NCBI RefSeq assembly: GCF_000969605.1
Contig: NZ_JZUE01000001.1
Coordinates: 124,001 to 188,000 of the forward strand
DNA: 64,000 nucleotides
Reading direction: 5' to 3'
Origin: Aquincola tertiaricarbonis
Lineage (GTDB): Bacteria > Pseudomonadota > Gammaproteobacteria > Burkholderiales > Burkholderiaceae_C
The notes below the pieces were generated by a model. It saw only the letters and a list, made by a program, of their open reading frames with translations. It searched no databases and was not told where the DNA came from. Positions 54,931 through 64,000 of this stretch are shown here, one piece after another (the stretch's first letter is position 1; the number at the start of each line of letters is the position of its first letter). Made by a program: the position numbers and the translations under genes.

Positions 54931-55890
54931 ATGGCGCTCGGCGAGTTCGATCTCATTGCCCGCTATTTCCAGCGGCCCGGCGGCCAGGCGGTACTCGGCA
55001 TCGGCGACGACTGCGCGCTGGTGGCGCCCACGCCCGGCATGCAGCTCGCCATCTCCACCGACATGCTGGTGGAGGGCCGCCACTTCCTCAGCACCGTGGC
55101 GCCGCAGTGGCTGGGCCACAAGGCGCTGGCGGTGAACCTGTCGGACCTGGCCGCCTGCGGCGCACGGCCGCTGGCCTTCACGCTGTCGCTGGCGCTGCCG
55201 CGGGTGGACGAGGCCTTCCTGGAAGGCTTCTCGCGCGGGCTGTTCGCGCTGGCCGACGCGCATGCCATCGAGCTGGTGGGCGGCGACACCACCGCCGGGC
55301 CGCTGAACATCAGCATCACCGTGTTGGGCGAAGTGCCGCCGGGCCGGGCGCTGCTGCGCTCCGGCGCGCGGCCGGGCGATGCGCTGTGGGTCAGCGGCAC
55401 GCTGGGCGATGCGCGGCTGGCGCTGGAGTGCTTCCGCGGCAGCGTGGCGCTGCCGGGCGAGCAGTTCCAGCAGGTGCGCCGCGCGATGGAGCAGCCGCAG
55501 CCGCGCGTGGCGTTGGGCCAGGCGCTGCAGGGCGTGGCCACCGCCGCGGCCGACGTCAGTGACGGCCTGCTGGGCGACCTGGGCCACATCCTCGCGCGCT
55601 CCCGTGTGGGCGCCGTGCTGCATGCGGATGCGCTGCCGCGCAGCGCGGTACTGGCACAGCAGCCGGTGGCGGTGCAGCAGCAGTGCACGCTGGCCGGTGG
55701 CGACGACTACGAGCTGGTGTTCATCGCACCGGCCGACCAGGCCGCCGCCGTGCAGGCCGCGGGCCGCGCCGCCGGCGTGGCGGTGACCTGCGTGGGCCGC
55801 ATCCAGGCCGAGCCCGGCCTGCGGGTGGTAGACGCCCAGGGCGCGCCCGTTGCCCATGGCCTGGCTTCGTTCGACCATTTCAAGACATGA
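54931..55890 (+). CDS. thiL: Thiamine-monophosphate kinase
   Basis: 319 residues. It phosphorylates thiamine monophosphate to the active diphosphate. Motifs: LGIGDDCALVAP, STDMLVEGRHFL, AVNLSDLAACGARP and VGGDTTAGPLNISI (ATP and metal binding), and AADVSDGLLGDLGH. Its stop overlaps the pgpA start as ATGA, the common thiL-pgpA pairing. Confidence 0.95.
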   Translation: MALGEFDLIARYFQRPGGQAVLGIGDDCALVAPTPGMQLAISTDMLVEGRHFLSTVAPQWLGHKALAVNLSDLAACGARPLAFTLSLALPRVDEAFLEGFSRGLFALADAHAIELVGGDTTAGPLNISITVLGEVPPGRALLRSGARPGDALWVSGTLGDARLALECFRGSVALPGEQFQQVRRAMEQPQPRVALGQALQGVATAAADVSDGLLGDLGHILARSRVGAVLHADALPRSAVLAQQPVAVQQQCTLAGGDDYELVFIAPADQAAAVQAAGRAAGVAVTCVGRIQAEPGLRVVDAQGAPVAHGLASFDHFKT

Positions 55891-56453
55891 ATGACGATGT
55901 GATCGACCTGCCGGCGGCGCCAGCCGCCGGCCCCCAGCGCGCGACCGCGCGTTTCATGCTGCCGCGTCCGCATGCCTGGATCGCGCTGGGCTTCGGCAGC
56001 GGGCTGTCGCCGGTGGCACCGGGTACCGTGGGCACGCTGTGGGCCTGGCTGGCCTTCCTGGTGCTGAACCTGTGGCTCACCGAGTCGCAATGGGGCTGGG
56101 CCATCGGCATCGGCTTCCTGGTGGGATGGTGGGCCTGCACCCGAACCGCGCGCGACCTGCGCACCGCCGACCCCGGCGCCATCGTGTGGGACGAGGTCAT
56201 CGCCTTCTGGTGCGTGCTGTGGCTGATCATGCCGGCGGGCCTGCTGGGGCAGGCGGTGGCCTTCGCACTGTTCCGCTTCTTCGATGCCGCCAAGCCGGGC
56301 CCGGTGCGCTGGGCCGATCGCCGCTTCAAGTCCATCGCCGGTGCGGTGCCGGGCTGGCGCGCGGGCTTCGGCATCATGTTCGACGACCTGGTGGCGGCGC
56401 TGTGCACGCTGCTGGTCATTGCCTTGTGGAGGGCCGTGGCGTCATGGATCTGA
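55887..56453 (+). CDS. pgpA: Phosphatidylglycerophosphatase A
   Basis: 188 residues with several hydrophobic helices. It removes the phosphate from phosphatidylglycerophosphate in the inner membrane. Signature segments: GFGSGLSPVAPGTVGTLWAW, VWDEVIAFWCVLW, KPGPVRWADRRFK and GIMFDDLVAALCT. It overlaps the next gene by 10 bp. Confidence 0.94.
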   Translation: MNDDVIDLPAAPAAGPQRATARFMLPRPHAWIALGFGSGLSPVAPGTVGTLWAWLAFLVLNLWLTESQWGWAIGIGFLVGWWACTRTARDLRTADPGAIVWDEVIAFWCVLWLIMPAGLLGQAVAFALFRFFDAAKPGPVRWADRRFKSIAGAVPGWRAGFGIMFDDLVAALCTLLVIALWRAVASWI

Positions 56454-56935
56454 CTTCCTTCGAGGCGCAGGTGCCGGCGCTGGCCGATGCACTGCGTGCA
56501 CGTGGCTGGCGCCTGGCCACCGCCGAGAGCTGCACCGGCGGCCTGATCGCCGCGGCCTGCACCGCAATGGCCGGCAGCAGCGACTGGTTCGAGCGCGGCT
56601 TCGTCACCTACAGCAACCAGGCCAAGACCGAGCTGCTGGGCGTGGATGCGGGGCTGATCGTCCGGCACGGCGCCGTCAGCCGCGAGGTGGCCTGCGCCAT
56701 GGCCGAAGGCGCGCTGGCGCATTCGCCGGCCGAGCTGTCGGTGGCGGTCACCGGCATCGCCGGCCCGGGTGGCGCAGTGCCGGGCAAGCCGGTGGGCACG
56801 GTATGGCTGGCCATCGGCCGGCGCGGCGCGGCGGCGCAGGCTGAGTTGCTGCAGCTGTCGGGCGACCGCGCGGCGATCCGGGCGCAGACGGTGTCGGCAG
56901 CGCTGCAGCGCCTGCAGCAAGCGGCCGCGGCATGA
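56444..56935 (+). CDS. pncC: Nicotinamide-nucleotide amidohydrolase (CinA C-terminal type)
   Basis: 163 residues, the stand-alone CinA C-terminal domain. It converts NMN to nicotinate mononucleotide in pyridine nucleotide recycling. Motifs: ATAESCTGGLIAAACTAMAG (catalytic Ser/Thr), FVTYSNQAKTELLGV and VTGIAGPGGAVPGKPVGTV. The full-length N-terminal CinA part is absent, as is normal for PncC. ATG at 56444 inside the end of pgpA; stop overlaps the next start as ATGA. Confidence 0.93.
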   Translation: MDLTSFEAQVPALADALRARGWRLATAESCTGGLIAAACTAMAGSSDWFERGFVTYSNQAKTELLGVDAGLIVRHGAVSREVACAMAEGALAHSPAELSVAVTGIAGPGGAVPGKPVGTVWLAIGRRGAAAQAELLQLSGDRAAIRAQTVSAALQRLQQAAAA

Positions 56936-57894
56936 GCGGCGCCGGCCGGCCCCCCGAAGGCGACGCTTTGCCGCATCGGAGCGACGCGATGCAGTTGCTG
57001 CTCACCGGCAGCTTCAGCGCGCAGGAGCGCGACGAGTGGCGCGGCCACCTGCAAGCCGCGCTGCCCGGCGCCCGCTGGTGGCTGGACGACGAGGCCTTTC
57101 CTGCGGCCGAGATCGAAGCCGCCGTGGTGGCCAACCCGGCGCCGGGCCGGCTGCAGGGACTGCCGCGGCTGCGCCTGATCCAGTCCCTGTGGGCGGGCGT
57201 CGACCGGCTGCTGCGCGACGACACGCTGCCCGCCGGCGTGCCCATCGCCCGCATGGTGGACCCGGCGATGAACGAGACCATGGCCGAGACCGCGCTGTGG
57301 GCCGTGCTGTCGCTGCACCGTGGCTTCTTCGATTACGCACGCCAGCAGGCCGAACGCCGCTGGCAGCCACATCCGCTGCGGCGTGCCGGCGAAGTGAGGG
57401 TGACGGTGCTCGGCCTGGGCGAGATGGGCGGCGCCGCGTTGCGGCTGCTGCGCCAGCACGGCTATGACGCTGCGGGCTGGCGCCGCTCCGACGGCGAGGC
57501 CGCGCTGCCGCCGCTGCTGGCGCGCAGCGGCGTGCTCATCAACCTGCTGCCGCTGACGCCGCAGACCACCGGCGTGCTGAACGCTGCGCTGTTCAGCCAG
57601 TTGCCGCCAGGCGCCGCCATCGTCAACCTCGCGCGTGGTGCGCACCTGGTGGAGGCCGACCTGCTGGCGGCGCTGGACAGCGGCCAGATCGGCCATGCGG
57701 TGCTGGACGTGTTTGCCACCGAGCCGCTGCCGGACGGCCATGCGTTCTGGGCGCATCCGCGCATCACGGTGCTGCCGCATGTGGCCGCGCAGACGGATGC
57801 CCGCAGCGCGGCCGCGATCGCCGTGCGCAACCTGGTGGCGCTGCAGCAAGGGCAGCCGCTGTCGAATCTGGTGGACCGGCAGCGCGGGTACTGA
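56932..57894 (+). CDS. ghrA: Glyoxylate/hydroxypyruvate reductase A-like
   Basis: 320 residues; a second in-frame Met at 56989 gives a more usual N-terminus (MQLLLTGSFSAQE). D-2-hydroxyacid dehydrogenase fold: VTVLGLGEMGGAALRLL (NAD(P) loop), the catalytic Arg in NLARGAHLVE, Glu in DVFATEPLPD and His in VLPHVAAQTD. It reduces glyoxylate and hydroxypyruvate. Final gene of the thiL-pgpA-pncC-ghrA chain, all overlapping or nearly so. Confidence 0.88.
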   Translation: MSGAGRPPEGDALPHRSDAMQLLLTGSFSAQERDEWRGHLQAALPGARWWLDDEAFPAAEIEAAVVANPAPGRLQGLPRLRLIQSLWAGVDRLLRDDTLPAGVPIARMVDPAMNETMAETALWAVLSLHRGFFDYARQQAERRWQPHPLRRAGEVRVTVLGLGEMGGAALRLLRQHGYDAAGWRRSDGEAALPPLLARSGVLINLLPLTPQTTGVLNAALFSQLPPGAAIVNLARGAHLVEADLLAALDSGQIGHAVLDVFATEPLPDGHAFWAHPRITVLPHVAAQTDARSAAAIAVRNLVALQQGQPLSNLVDRQRGY

Positions 57895-57919
57895 ACCCAC
57901 GCCGCCGCAGCGACAAGCC

Positions 57920-59005
57920 TTACAGCACCAGCCGCAGCCCGCAGGCCGAGGCGCCCGGCGGCAGCGGCAGCACCCGCTGCATCAGCATCAGCGCCAGGCG
58001 GCGCAGCGCATCCCAGGCGTCGGTGGGCCAGTCGGGGTGCTTCAGGCCCTTGACGATGCCGTCGCACACGCTGGCGCCTTCCACCAGCAGCGCCACGTCG
58101 GTGGGGCTCAGGGCGGGCAGCACCCGCTCGAACAGCCGTTCCTTCACGCCCCACACCCGCTGCTCGCGCAATGCCATCGGCAGCGGCTTGCCATCGGCCA
58201 TGGCGTCATGCACCCGCTTGATGGCGCGGATGTCCTCGGCCAGCGTCCAGTGCACCAGCACCGCGGCCTCGCCCTCCGCACGCAGGCCGTCCAGCATGCG
58301 CAGTGCACGCGCCACCTGGCCGGCGAGCACCGCCTCGCCCAGCTTGAAGACGTCGTACCGCGCCACGTTGAGCACCGCGGCTTCCACCTCGGCATAGGCC
58401 AGCGCCCGCTGCGGATACAGCAGCGCGAGCTTCTGCAGCTCCTGGTGGGCGGCCAGCAGGTTGCCTTCCACGCGGTCGGCAAAGAATGCCAGCGTCCGCT
58501 GGCCTTCCTCGCCCGCCGCCACCTGCTGGCCTTGGGCAGCCAGACGGCGCGCGATCCAGGTGGGCAGGTCCCGCCGTTCCACCGGCTCCACGCGCACGGT
58601 GACGCCGGCACCGTCGAGCGCGCCGAACCAGCTGCTCTTGAGCTGCTGGCCATCCAGCCGCGGCAGGTGGATCAGGGTCAGCACGTCGTCCGACAGCGTC
58701 TGGCAATAACGCTGCAGGGCCTCGGAGCCTTCCTTGCCCGGCTTGCCGCCGGGGATGCGGATCTCGATCAGCTGGCGGTCGGAGAACAGGCTCATCGCCT
58801 GCGAGCTGCCCAGCAGCCCGCTCCAGTCGAAGTGCTGGCCGCTGACGGTGAACACCTTGCGCTCGGTGTAGCCGGCGGCGCGGGCCGCAGCGCGCACCGT
58901 GTCGGCGGCCTCCTGGGCCAGCAGCGGCTCGTCGCCGTGCACCACGTACAGCGGCTTCAGGCCCTTGGCCAGGTGGCCGGCGAGCTGTTCTGTGCGTACC
59001 TGCAT
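57920..59005 (-). CDS. holA: DNA polymerase III subunit delta
   Basis: 361 residues, the clamp-loader subunit that opens the beta clamp. Typical start QVRTEQLAGHLAKGLKPLYVVHGDEPLL and middle RPDW-like lid region; conserved IRIPGGKPGKEGSEAL and VEGNLLAAHQELQKLALL. The order leuS-lptE-holA is conserved in beta- and gammaproteobacteria. Starts 7 bp after the lptE stop. Confidence 0.93.
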   Translation of the reverse strand: MQVRTEQLAGHLAKGLKPLYVVHGDEPLLAQEAADTVRAAARAAGYTERKVFTVSGQHFDWSGLLGSSQAMSLFSDRQLIEIRIPGGKPGKEGSEALQRYCQTLSDDVLTLIHLPRLDGQQLKSSWFGALDGAGVTVRVEPVERRDLPTWIARRLAAQGQQVAAGEEGQRTLAFFADRVEGNLLAAHQELQKLALLYPQRALAYAEVEAAVLNVARYDVFKLGEAVLAGQVARALRMLDGLRAEGEAAVLVHWTLAEDIRAIKRVHDAMADGKPLPMALREQRVWGVKERLFERVLPALSPTDVALLVEGASVCDGIVKGLKHPDWPTDAWDALRRLALMLMQRVLPLPPGASACGLRLVL

Positions 59006-59012
59006 CGTGGCT

Positions 59013-59510
59013 TCAGGCGCCCGGCTGCACGGCGGCCAGGCGGCGCAGCACCTGCTGGGCGACGTCGGCTTCCATCGCGCGGTAGAGCTGGGCTTCCTCC
59101 TGCTCCTTGGCCAGCGCGGCGGTCTCGTTGTAGCTCATGTCCCGCGTCAGCAGCAGTTCCGACGGCGGCAGCATCACCCGGCCGCCCTTGGCGTTCACGC
59201 GGAAGTTGAAGCGCGTGCGCAGCTGCACCTCGCGCACCTGGCCGGCGGCGGTGGTGGCCACCACGCTGCGTTCGCGGGCGTCGGCCAGCGCATGCAGCAC
59301 CACGTCGGCCTGGGCGGGGATCTCGGTCACCTGCGTGGCGCCCAGCCGGCTGCGCAGCTCGGCCAGCAACGGCGATCGCGGGTTGAAGCCAGTGAGCGCG
59401 ATGCTGCGGAACGGCAGCACCGGCGGCTGCTGCAGCTTGAAGCCGCAGCCGGCCAGCAGGCCGCCGCCCAGCAGGGCCAGCGAGGAGTGCAGCAGATGGC
59501 GTCTGTGCAT
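59013..59510 (-). CDS. lptE: LPS-assembly lipoprotein LptE
   Basis: 165 residues with a lipoprotein signal and lipobox LLAGC before GFKLQQPPVLPFRSIAL, the typical LptE start ('CGFxLRG'). It plugs the LptD barrel in the outer membrane. The ATG overlaps the leuS stop as ATGA. LptD is encoded 13 kb away in this window. Confidence 0.93.
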   Translation of the reverse strand: MHRRHLLHSSLALLGGGLLAGCGFKLQQPPVLPFRSIALTGFNPRSPLLAELRSRLGATQVTEIPAQADVVLHALADARERSVVATTAAGQVREVQLRTRFNFRVNAKGGRVMLPPSELLLTRDMSYNETAALAKEQEEAQLYRAMEADVAQQVLRRLAAVQPGA

Positions 59511-62134
59511 CACACCACCACGTTCACCAGACGGCCCGGCACCACGATGACCTTCTTCGCGGACTTGCCTTCGGCAAAGCGAATGAATTCCGGGTGCGCC
59601 AGGGCGGCGGCCTCGATGGCGGACTTGTCGGCACCGGCCGGCACCGTCACCGCGCCGCGCAGCTTGCCGTTGACCTGCAGCACGAGCTCGATGCTGTCCT
59701 GCACCAGCGCGTCGTCGTCCACCTCGGGCCAGGGCGCATCCAGCAGGTCGCCCAGGCGGTCGGCGTAGCCCAGCTGCTGCCACAGGCCGTGGGTGATGTG
59801 CGGGCAGGCCGGGTACAGGCCGCGCAGCAGCACCGAGAAGCCTTCGCGCAGCGCCGGCTCGTCGCCCGGCGCGGGCTTGAAGTCTTCCAGCGCATTCAGC
59901 AGCTTCATCGCGCCGGAGACCACGGTGTTGTACTGCATGCGCTCGTAGTCGTAGCTGATCTGCTTGAGCACGGTGTGCACCTCGCGGCGCAGCGCCTTGG
60001 CGGCCGGCGACAGCTCGCCCGCCACGTCGCCCGCCGCGGTGATCGCCGCCGCGTTCTTCGCGCCGAAGCCCCACACGCGCTTGAGGAAGCGGTGCGCGCC
60101 TTCCACGCCGGCGTCGTTCCACTCCAGCGTCTGCTCGGGCGGCGAGGCGAACATCACGAACAGCCGCGCGGTGTCGGCGCCATAGCGGTCGATCAGCTCC
60201 TGCGGGTCGACGCCGTTGTTCTTCGACTTCGACATCGTGCCCACGCCTTGGTAATCCACTGCCGAGCCGTCGCTCTTGAGCTTGGCGCCGGTGATCTTGC
60301 CGGCGGCGTCGAAGGTGTTCTCCACCTCGTGTGGCCAGAAGTACTCCACGCCGCCCTGGGCACTGCGCCGGCTGTAGATATGGTTGAGCACCATGCCCTG
60401 GGTGAGCAGCCGCTTGAAGGGCTCGTCGATCTTCACCAGGCCCAGGTCGCGCATCACCTTGGTCCAGAAGCGGGCGTACAGCAGGTGCAGGATCGCGTGC
60501 TCGATGCCGCCGATGTACTGGTCCATCGGCATCCAGTACGCGGTGCCCTCGGCCACCATGCGCCGGGTGTTGGCCGGATCGCAGTAGCGCATGAAGTACC
60601 AGGACGAATCGACGAAGGTGTCCATCGTGTCCGTCTCGCGCTTGGCGGGCTTGCCGCACTTGGGGCACGCGACGTTGAGGAACGATTCGCACTTGTTCAG
60701 CGGATTGCCGCTGCCGTCGGGGATCAGGTCCTCGGGCAGCACCACCGGCAGGTCGCTTTCGGGCACCGGCACCGGGCCGCAATCGGCGCAGTGGATGATG
60801 GGGATCGGCGTGCCCCAGTAGCGCTGGCGGCTGATGCCCCAGTCGCGCAGGCGCCAGGTGGTCTTCTTCTCGCCCAGGCCCTTGGCGGCCAGGTCGTGCG
60901 CGATGGCGTCCACCGCTTCCTTGTAGCGCAGGCCGCTGTAGTTGCCCGAGTTGATGACCACGCCGCGCTGCTTGTCGCCGTACCAGTCGGCCCAGGCGTC
61001 GTAGCTGTAGTGCTCGCCGTCCACCGCCACCACCTGGGTGATCGGCAGGCCGTACTTCTTGGCGAAGGCGAAGTCGCGCTCGTCGTGCGCCGGCACGCCC
61101 ATCACCGCGCCGTCGCCATAGCTCATCAGCACGTAGTTGCCGACCCACACCTCCACCGCATCACCCGTCAGCGGGTGCTGCACGAAGAGGCCGGTGGCCA
61201 TGCCTTCCTTGTCCTTGGTGGCCAGCTCCGCCTCGGTGGTGCCGCCCTGCTGGCAGTGCTCGATGAAGGCGGCCAGCGCCGGATTGCCGCGCGCGGCATG
61301 CGTGGCCAGCGGGTGCTCCGGCGCCACGGCGCAGAAGGTCACGCCCATGATGGTGTCGGCGCGCGTGGTGAACACGTACATGCGGCCGCCCTGGATCGGC
61401 TGGCCGTCTTCACCGCGGATGTCGTGCGGGAAGGCGAAGCGCACGCCTTCGCTCTTGCCGATCCAGTTCTCCTGCATCAGCTTCACCCGCTCGGGCCAGC
61501 CGGGCAGGTGCTGCTGCACATGCTCCAGCAGCTCGTCGGCGTACCTGGTGATGTTCAGGTAATAGCCGGGGATCTCGCGCTTTTCCACCAGCGCGCCCGA
61601 GCGCCAGCCGCGGCCATCGACCACCTGCTCGTTGGCCAGCACCGTCTGGTCCACCGGGTCCCAGTTCACCACCTGCGTGCGGCGCTCGGCGATGCCGGCC
61701 TGCAGCATCTGCAGGAACAGCCACTGGTTCCACTTGTAGTAGGCGGGCGAGCAGGTCGCTACCTCGCGGCTCCAGTCGATGGCCAAGCCCATCGCCTGCA
61801 TCTGCTTCTTCATGTAGGCGATGTTGGAATAGGTCCACTGCGCGGGTGGCACCTTGTTCTTCATCGCCGCGTTTTCGGCGGGCAGGCCGAAGGCGTCCCA
61901 GCCCATCGGCATCAGCACGTTCATGCCCTTCATCCGCAGCTGGCGGGCGAGCATGTCGTTGATGGTGTAGTTGCGCACATGCCCCATGTGCAGCTTGCCG
62001 CTGGGGTAGGGCAGCATCGAGCAGGCGTAGAACTTGGGCTTGCTCGCGTCTTCGGTCACGCGGTAGGCGTCGCGTGCGTTCCAGTGGTTCTGTGCCGCGG
62101 ATTCGACGTCGGCGGGCATGTACTTGTCGTTCAT
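59510..62134 (-). CDS. leuS: Leucyl-tRNA synthetase
   Basis: 874 residues, the usual length. Class I motifs: the HIGH-type [14 protein letters not shown] near the N-terminus and the KMSKS-type [13 protein letters not shown] near 625. Between them lies the CP1 editing domain with [20 protein letters not shown] and the conserved [15 protein letters not shown]. All functional segments are intact. First gene of the leuS-lptE-holA operon. Confidence 0.97.
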   Translation of the reverse strand: MNDKYMPADVESAAQNHWNARDAYRVTEDASKPKFYACSMLPYPSGKLHMGHVRNYTINDMLARQLRMKGMNVLMPMGWDAFGLPAENAAMKNKVPPAQWTYSNIAYMKKQMQAMGLAIDWSREVATCSPAYYKWNQWLFLQMLQAGIAERRTQVVNWDPVDQTVLANEQVVDGRGWRSGALVEKREIPGYYLNITRYADELLEHVQQHLPGWPERVKLMQENWIGKSEGVRFAFPHDIRGEDGQPIQGGRMYVFTTRADTIMGVTFCAVAPEHPLATHAARGNPALAAFIEHCQQGGTTEAELATKDKEGMATGLFVQHPLTGDAVEVWVGNYVLMSYGDGAVMGVPAHDERDFAFAKKYGLPITQVVAVDGEHYSYDAWADWYGDKQRGVVINSGNYSGLRYKEAVDAIAHDLAAKGLGEKKTTWRLRDWGISRQRYWGTPIPIIHCADCGPVPVPESDLPVVLPEDLIPDGSGNPLNKCESFLNVACPKCGKPAKRETDTMDTFVDSSWYFMRYCDPANTRRMVAEGTAYWMPMDQYIGGIEHAILHLLYARFWTKVMRDLGLVKIDEPFKRLLTQGMVLNHIYSRRSAQGGVEYFWPHEVENTFDAAGKITGAKLKSDGSAVDYQGVGTMSKSKNNGVDPQELIDRYGADTARLFVMFASPPEQTLEWNDAGVEGAHRFLKRVWGFGAKNAAAITAAGDVAGELSPAAKALRREVHTVLKQISYDYERMQYNTVVSGAMKLLNALEDFKPAPGDEPALREGFSVLLRGLYPACPHITHGLWQQLGYADRLGDLLDAPWPEVDDDALVQDSIELVLQVNGKLRGAVTVPAGADKSAIEAAALAHPEFIRFAEGKSAKKVIVVPGRLVNVVV

Positions 62135-62174
62135 GCGGCCGATTGTAGGGACGGGTCACGTCCCAAGCCGTTGC

Positions 62175-62594
<420 letters not shown>

Positions 62595-62606
62595 GGCGGC
62601 GTGGCT

Positions 62607-63266
62607 TCAGGAATCGGCGCTGCGCGCCAGCATCATCTCGCGCAGATCGTGCGCGAAGCCTTCCAGCTCGGCCTCGCAGCCGCTCACCCACTTGCCGAAC
62701 AGGTTGTAGGCCAGCACTGCGGGGATGGCCACGGCCAGGCCGGCAGCCGTCATCACCAGCGCCTCGCCCACCGGGCCGGAGATGCGCTCGATGGTCACGC
62801 CGCCCTCGGCCGCCATGCCGGCCAGCGCGTGGTAAATGCCCCAGACCGTGCCGAACAGGCCAATGAAGGGCGCCGTGCTGCCGATGGAGGCCAGCAGTAC
62901 CTGGCCGAACTGCAGGTGCGCCAGGCCGCGGTGCAGTGCATCGCGCAGCCGCCGCGTGAGCTGGGATGACAGGTGCGCGTCGGTGGCCAGCGTGCCCGGC
63001 TGCGAAGGCGCGGTGGCCGCATCCACCAGCGGCGCCAGCAGGCCCTCACGGTCCAACGCCGCGAGGCGTTCACGGCCGGAATCCAGCTGCCGCGCCGCCC
63101 AGAAGGCGGGTACCGCGCGCTGGATGTCGGTGGCCGCGCGGCGCAGTACCCAGGCCTTCCAGACGATCACCACCCAGGCGCTGACCGACATCAGCAGCAG
63201 CAGCGCCGCCACTGTGCGGCCCACGCCGTCGCTGGCGTGCCAGAACGCCCCGAAGCCGCTGTCCAT
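62607..63266 (-). CDS. exbB: MotA/TolQ/ExbB proton-channel family protein
   Basis: 219 residues from the ATG at 63266, with three membrane helices. Family signature: LASIGSTAPFIGLFGTVWGIYHALAGM and EALVMTAAGLAVAIPAVLAYN. It forms the proton channel with the ExbD protein 12 bp downstream. Gene order dapB-exbB-exbD-leuS is frequent in Burkholderiales. Confidence 0.9.
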   Translation of the reverse strand: MDSGFGAFWHASDGVGRTVAALLLLMSVSAWVVIVWKAWVLRRAATDIQRAVPAFWAARQLDSGRERLAALDREGLLAPLVDAATAPSQPGTLATDAHLSSQLTRRLRDALHRGLAHLQFGQVLLASIGSTAPFIGLFGTVWGIYHALAGMAAEGGVTIERISGPVGEALVMTAAGLAVAIPAVLAYNLFGKWVSGCEAELEGFAHDLREMMLARSADS

Positions 63267-63274
63267 CGCGGCGG

Positions 63275-64000
<726 letters not shown>

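Overview
This window is high-GC chromosomal DNA, densely packed with genes, from a betaproteobacterium of the order Burkholderiales. The Rubrivivax/Leptothrix/Ideonella-like part of that order is my best guess. The evidence is the gene orders dapB-exbB-exbD-leuS-lptE-holA (bottom strand) and amgK<>lptD-surA-rsmA, a PEP-CTERM-tagged protein, a 3-hydroxybutyrate oligomer hydrolase (polyhydroxyalkanoate turnover), TRAP transport, and a GC-rich palindromic repeat of a type common in that order. I see no rRNA, tRNA or CRISPR array.

Layout. 1-1250: debris at the left edge, comprising a C-terminal fragment resembling a Tn7-like TnsD protein, possible transposon-end repeats, a GAF-domain gene and a small orphan reading frame. 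1259-6627: WYL regulator with a VOC protein, CopD-like membrane protein, Ser/Thr kinase with an aldo/keto reductase, OsmC, flavodoxin-like reductase. 6940-9546: membrane diguanylate cyclase, cytochrome b561 and a small PepSY-like protein. 9648-14195: lipoprotein 3HB-oligomer hydrolase, DUF2189, DUF924 and a hydratase-like protein. 14195-14355: an inverted-repeat element. 14354-17504: D-lactate dehydrogenase diverging from a DUF485/ActP acetate symporter pair, with an FNR-like box between. 17450-21298: MASE2 diguanylate cyclase with a probable flagellar sigma-28 promoter, back to back with a PAS-GGDEF-EAL phosphodiesterase, then a DUF2807 protein. 21315-24375: MFS exporter diverging from a GlxA-type regulator, plus an orphan gene of lower GC.

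24372-31543: a complete valine-catabolic operon (mmsA, acyl-CoA dehydrogenase, enoyl-CoA hydratase, 3-hydroxyisobutyryl-CoA hydrolase, mmsB) diverging from a short-chain fatty acyl regulator. The shared promoter region is full of repeats. It converts isobutyryl-CoA to propionyl-CoA. 31616-35008: a tightly coupled trio of outer-membrane barrel, PstS-like periplasmic protein and periplasmic-sensing diguanylate cyclase. This is the best candidate here for an uncharacterised signalling system. 35080-42725: lipase-like hydrolase, M20 peptidase, TRAP dctQMP operon, PEP-CTERM glycerophosphodiesterase and a LysR regulator. 42687-48380: envelope and ribosome genes amgK, lptD, surA, rsmA. 48448-49478: a secreted barnase-like RNase with its barstar inhibitor. 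49666-54924: malic enzyme maeB diverging from a DctS/DctR-like two-component system. 54931-57894: thiL-pgpA-pncC-ghrA in one chain. 57920-64000: holA, lptE, leuS, exbD, exbB and a dapB cut off by the window edge.

Two themes run through the region: c-di-GMP signalling (three apparently active cyclases and one phosphodiesterase) and use of short organic acids (acetate, lactate, valine-derived acids, C4-dicarboxylate-type TRAP substrates, malate). All functional calls come from reading the sequence. No database search was run.
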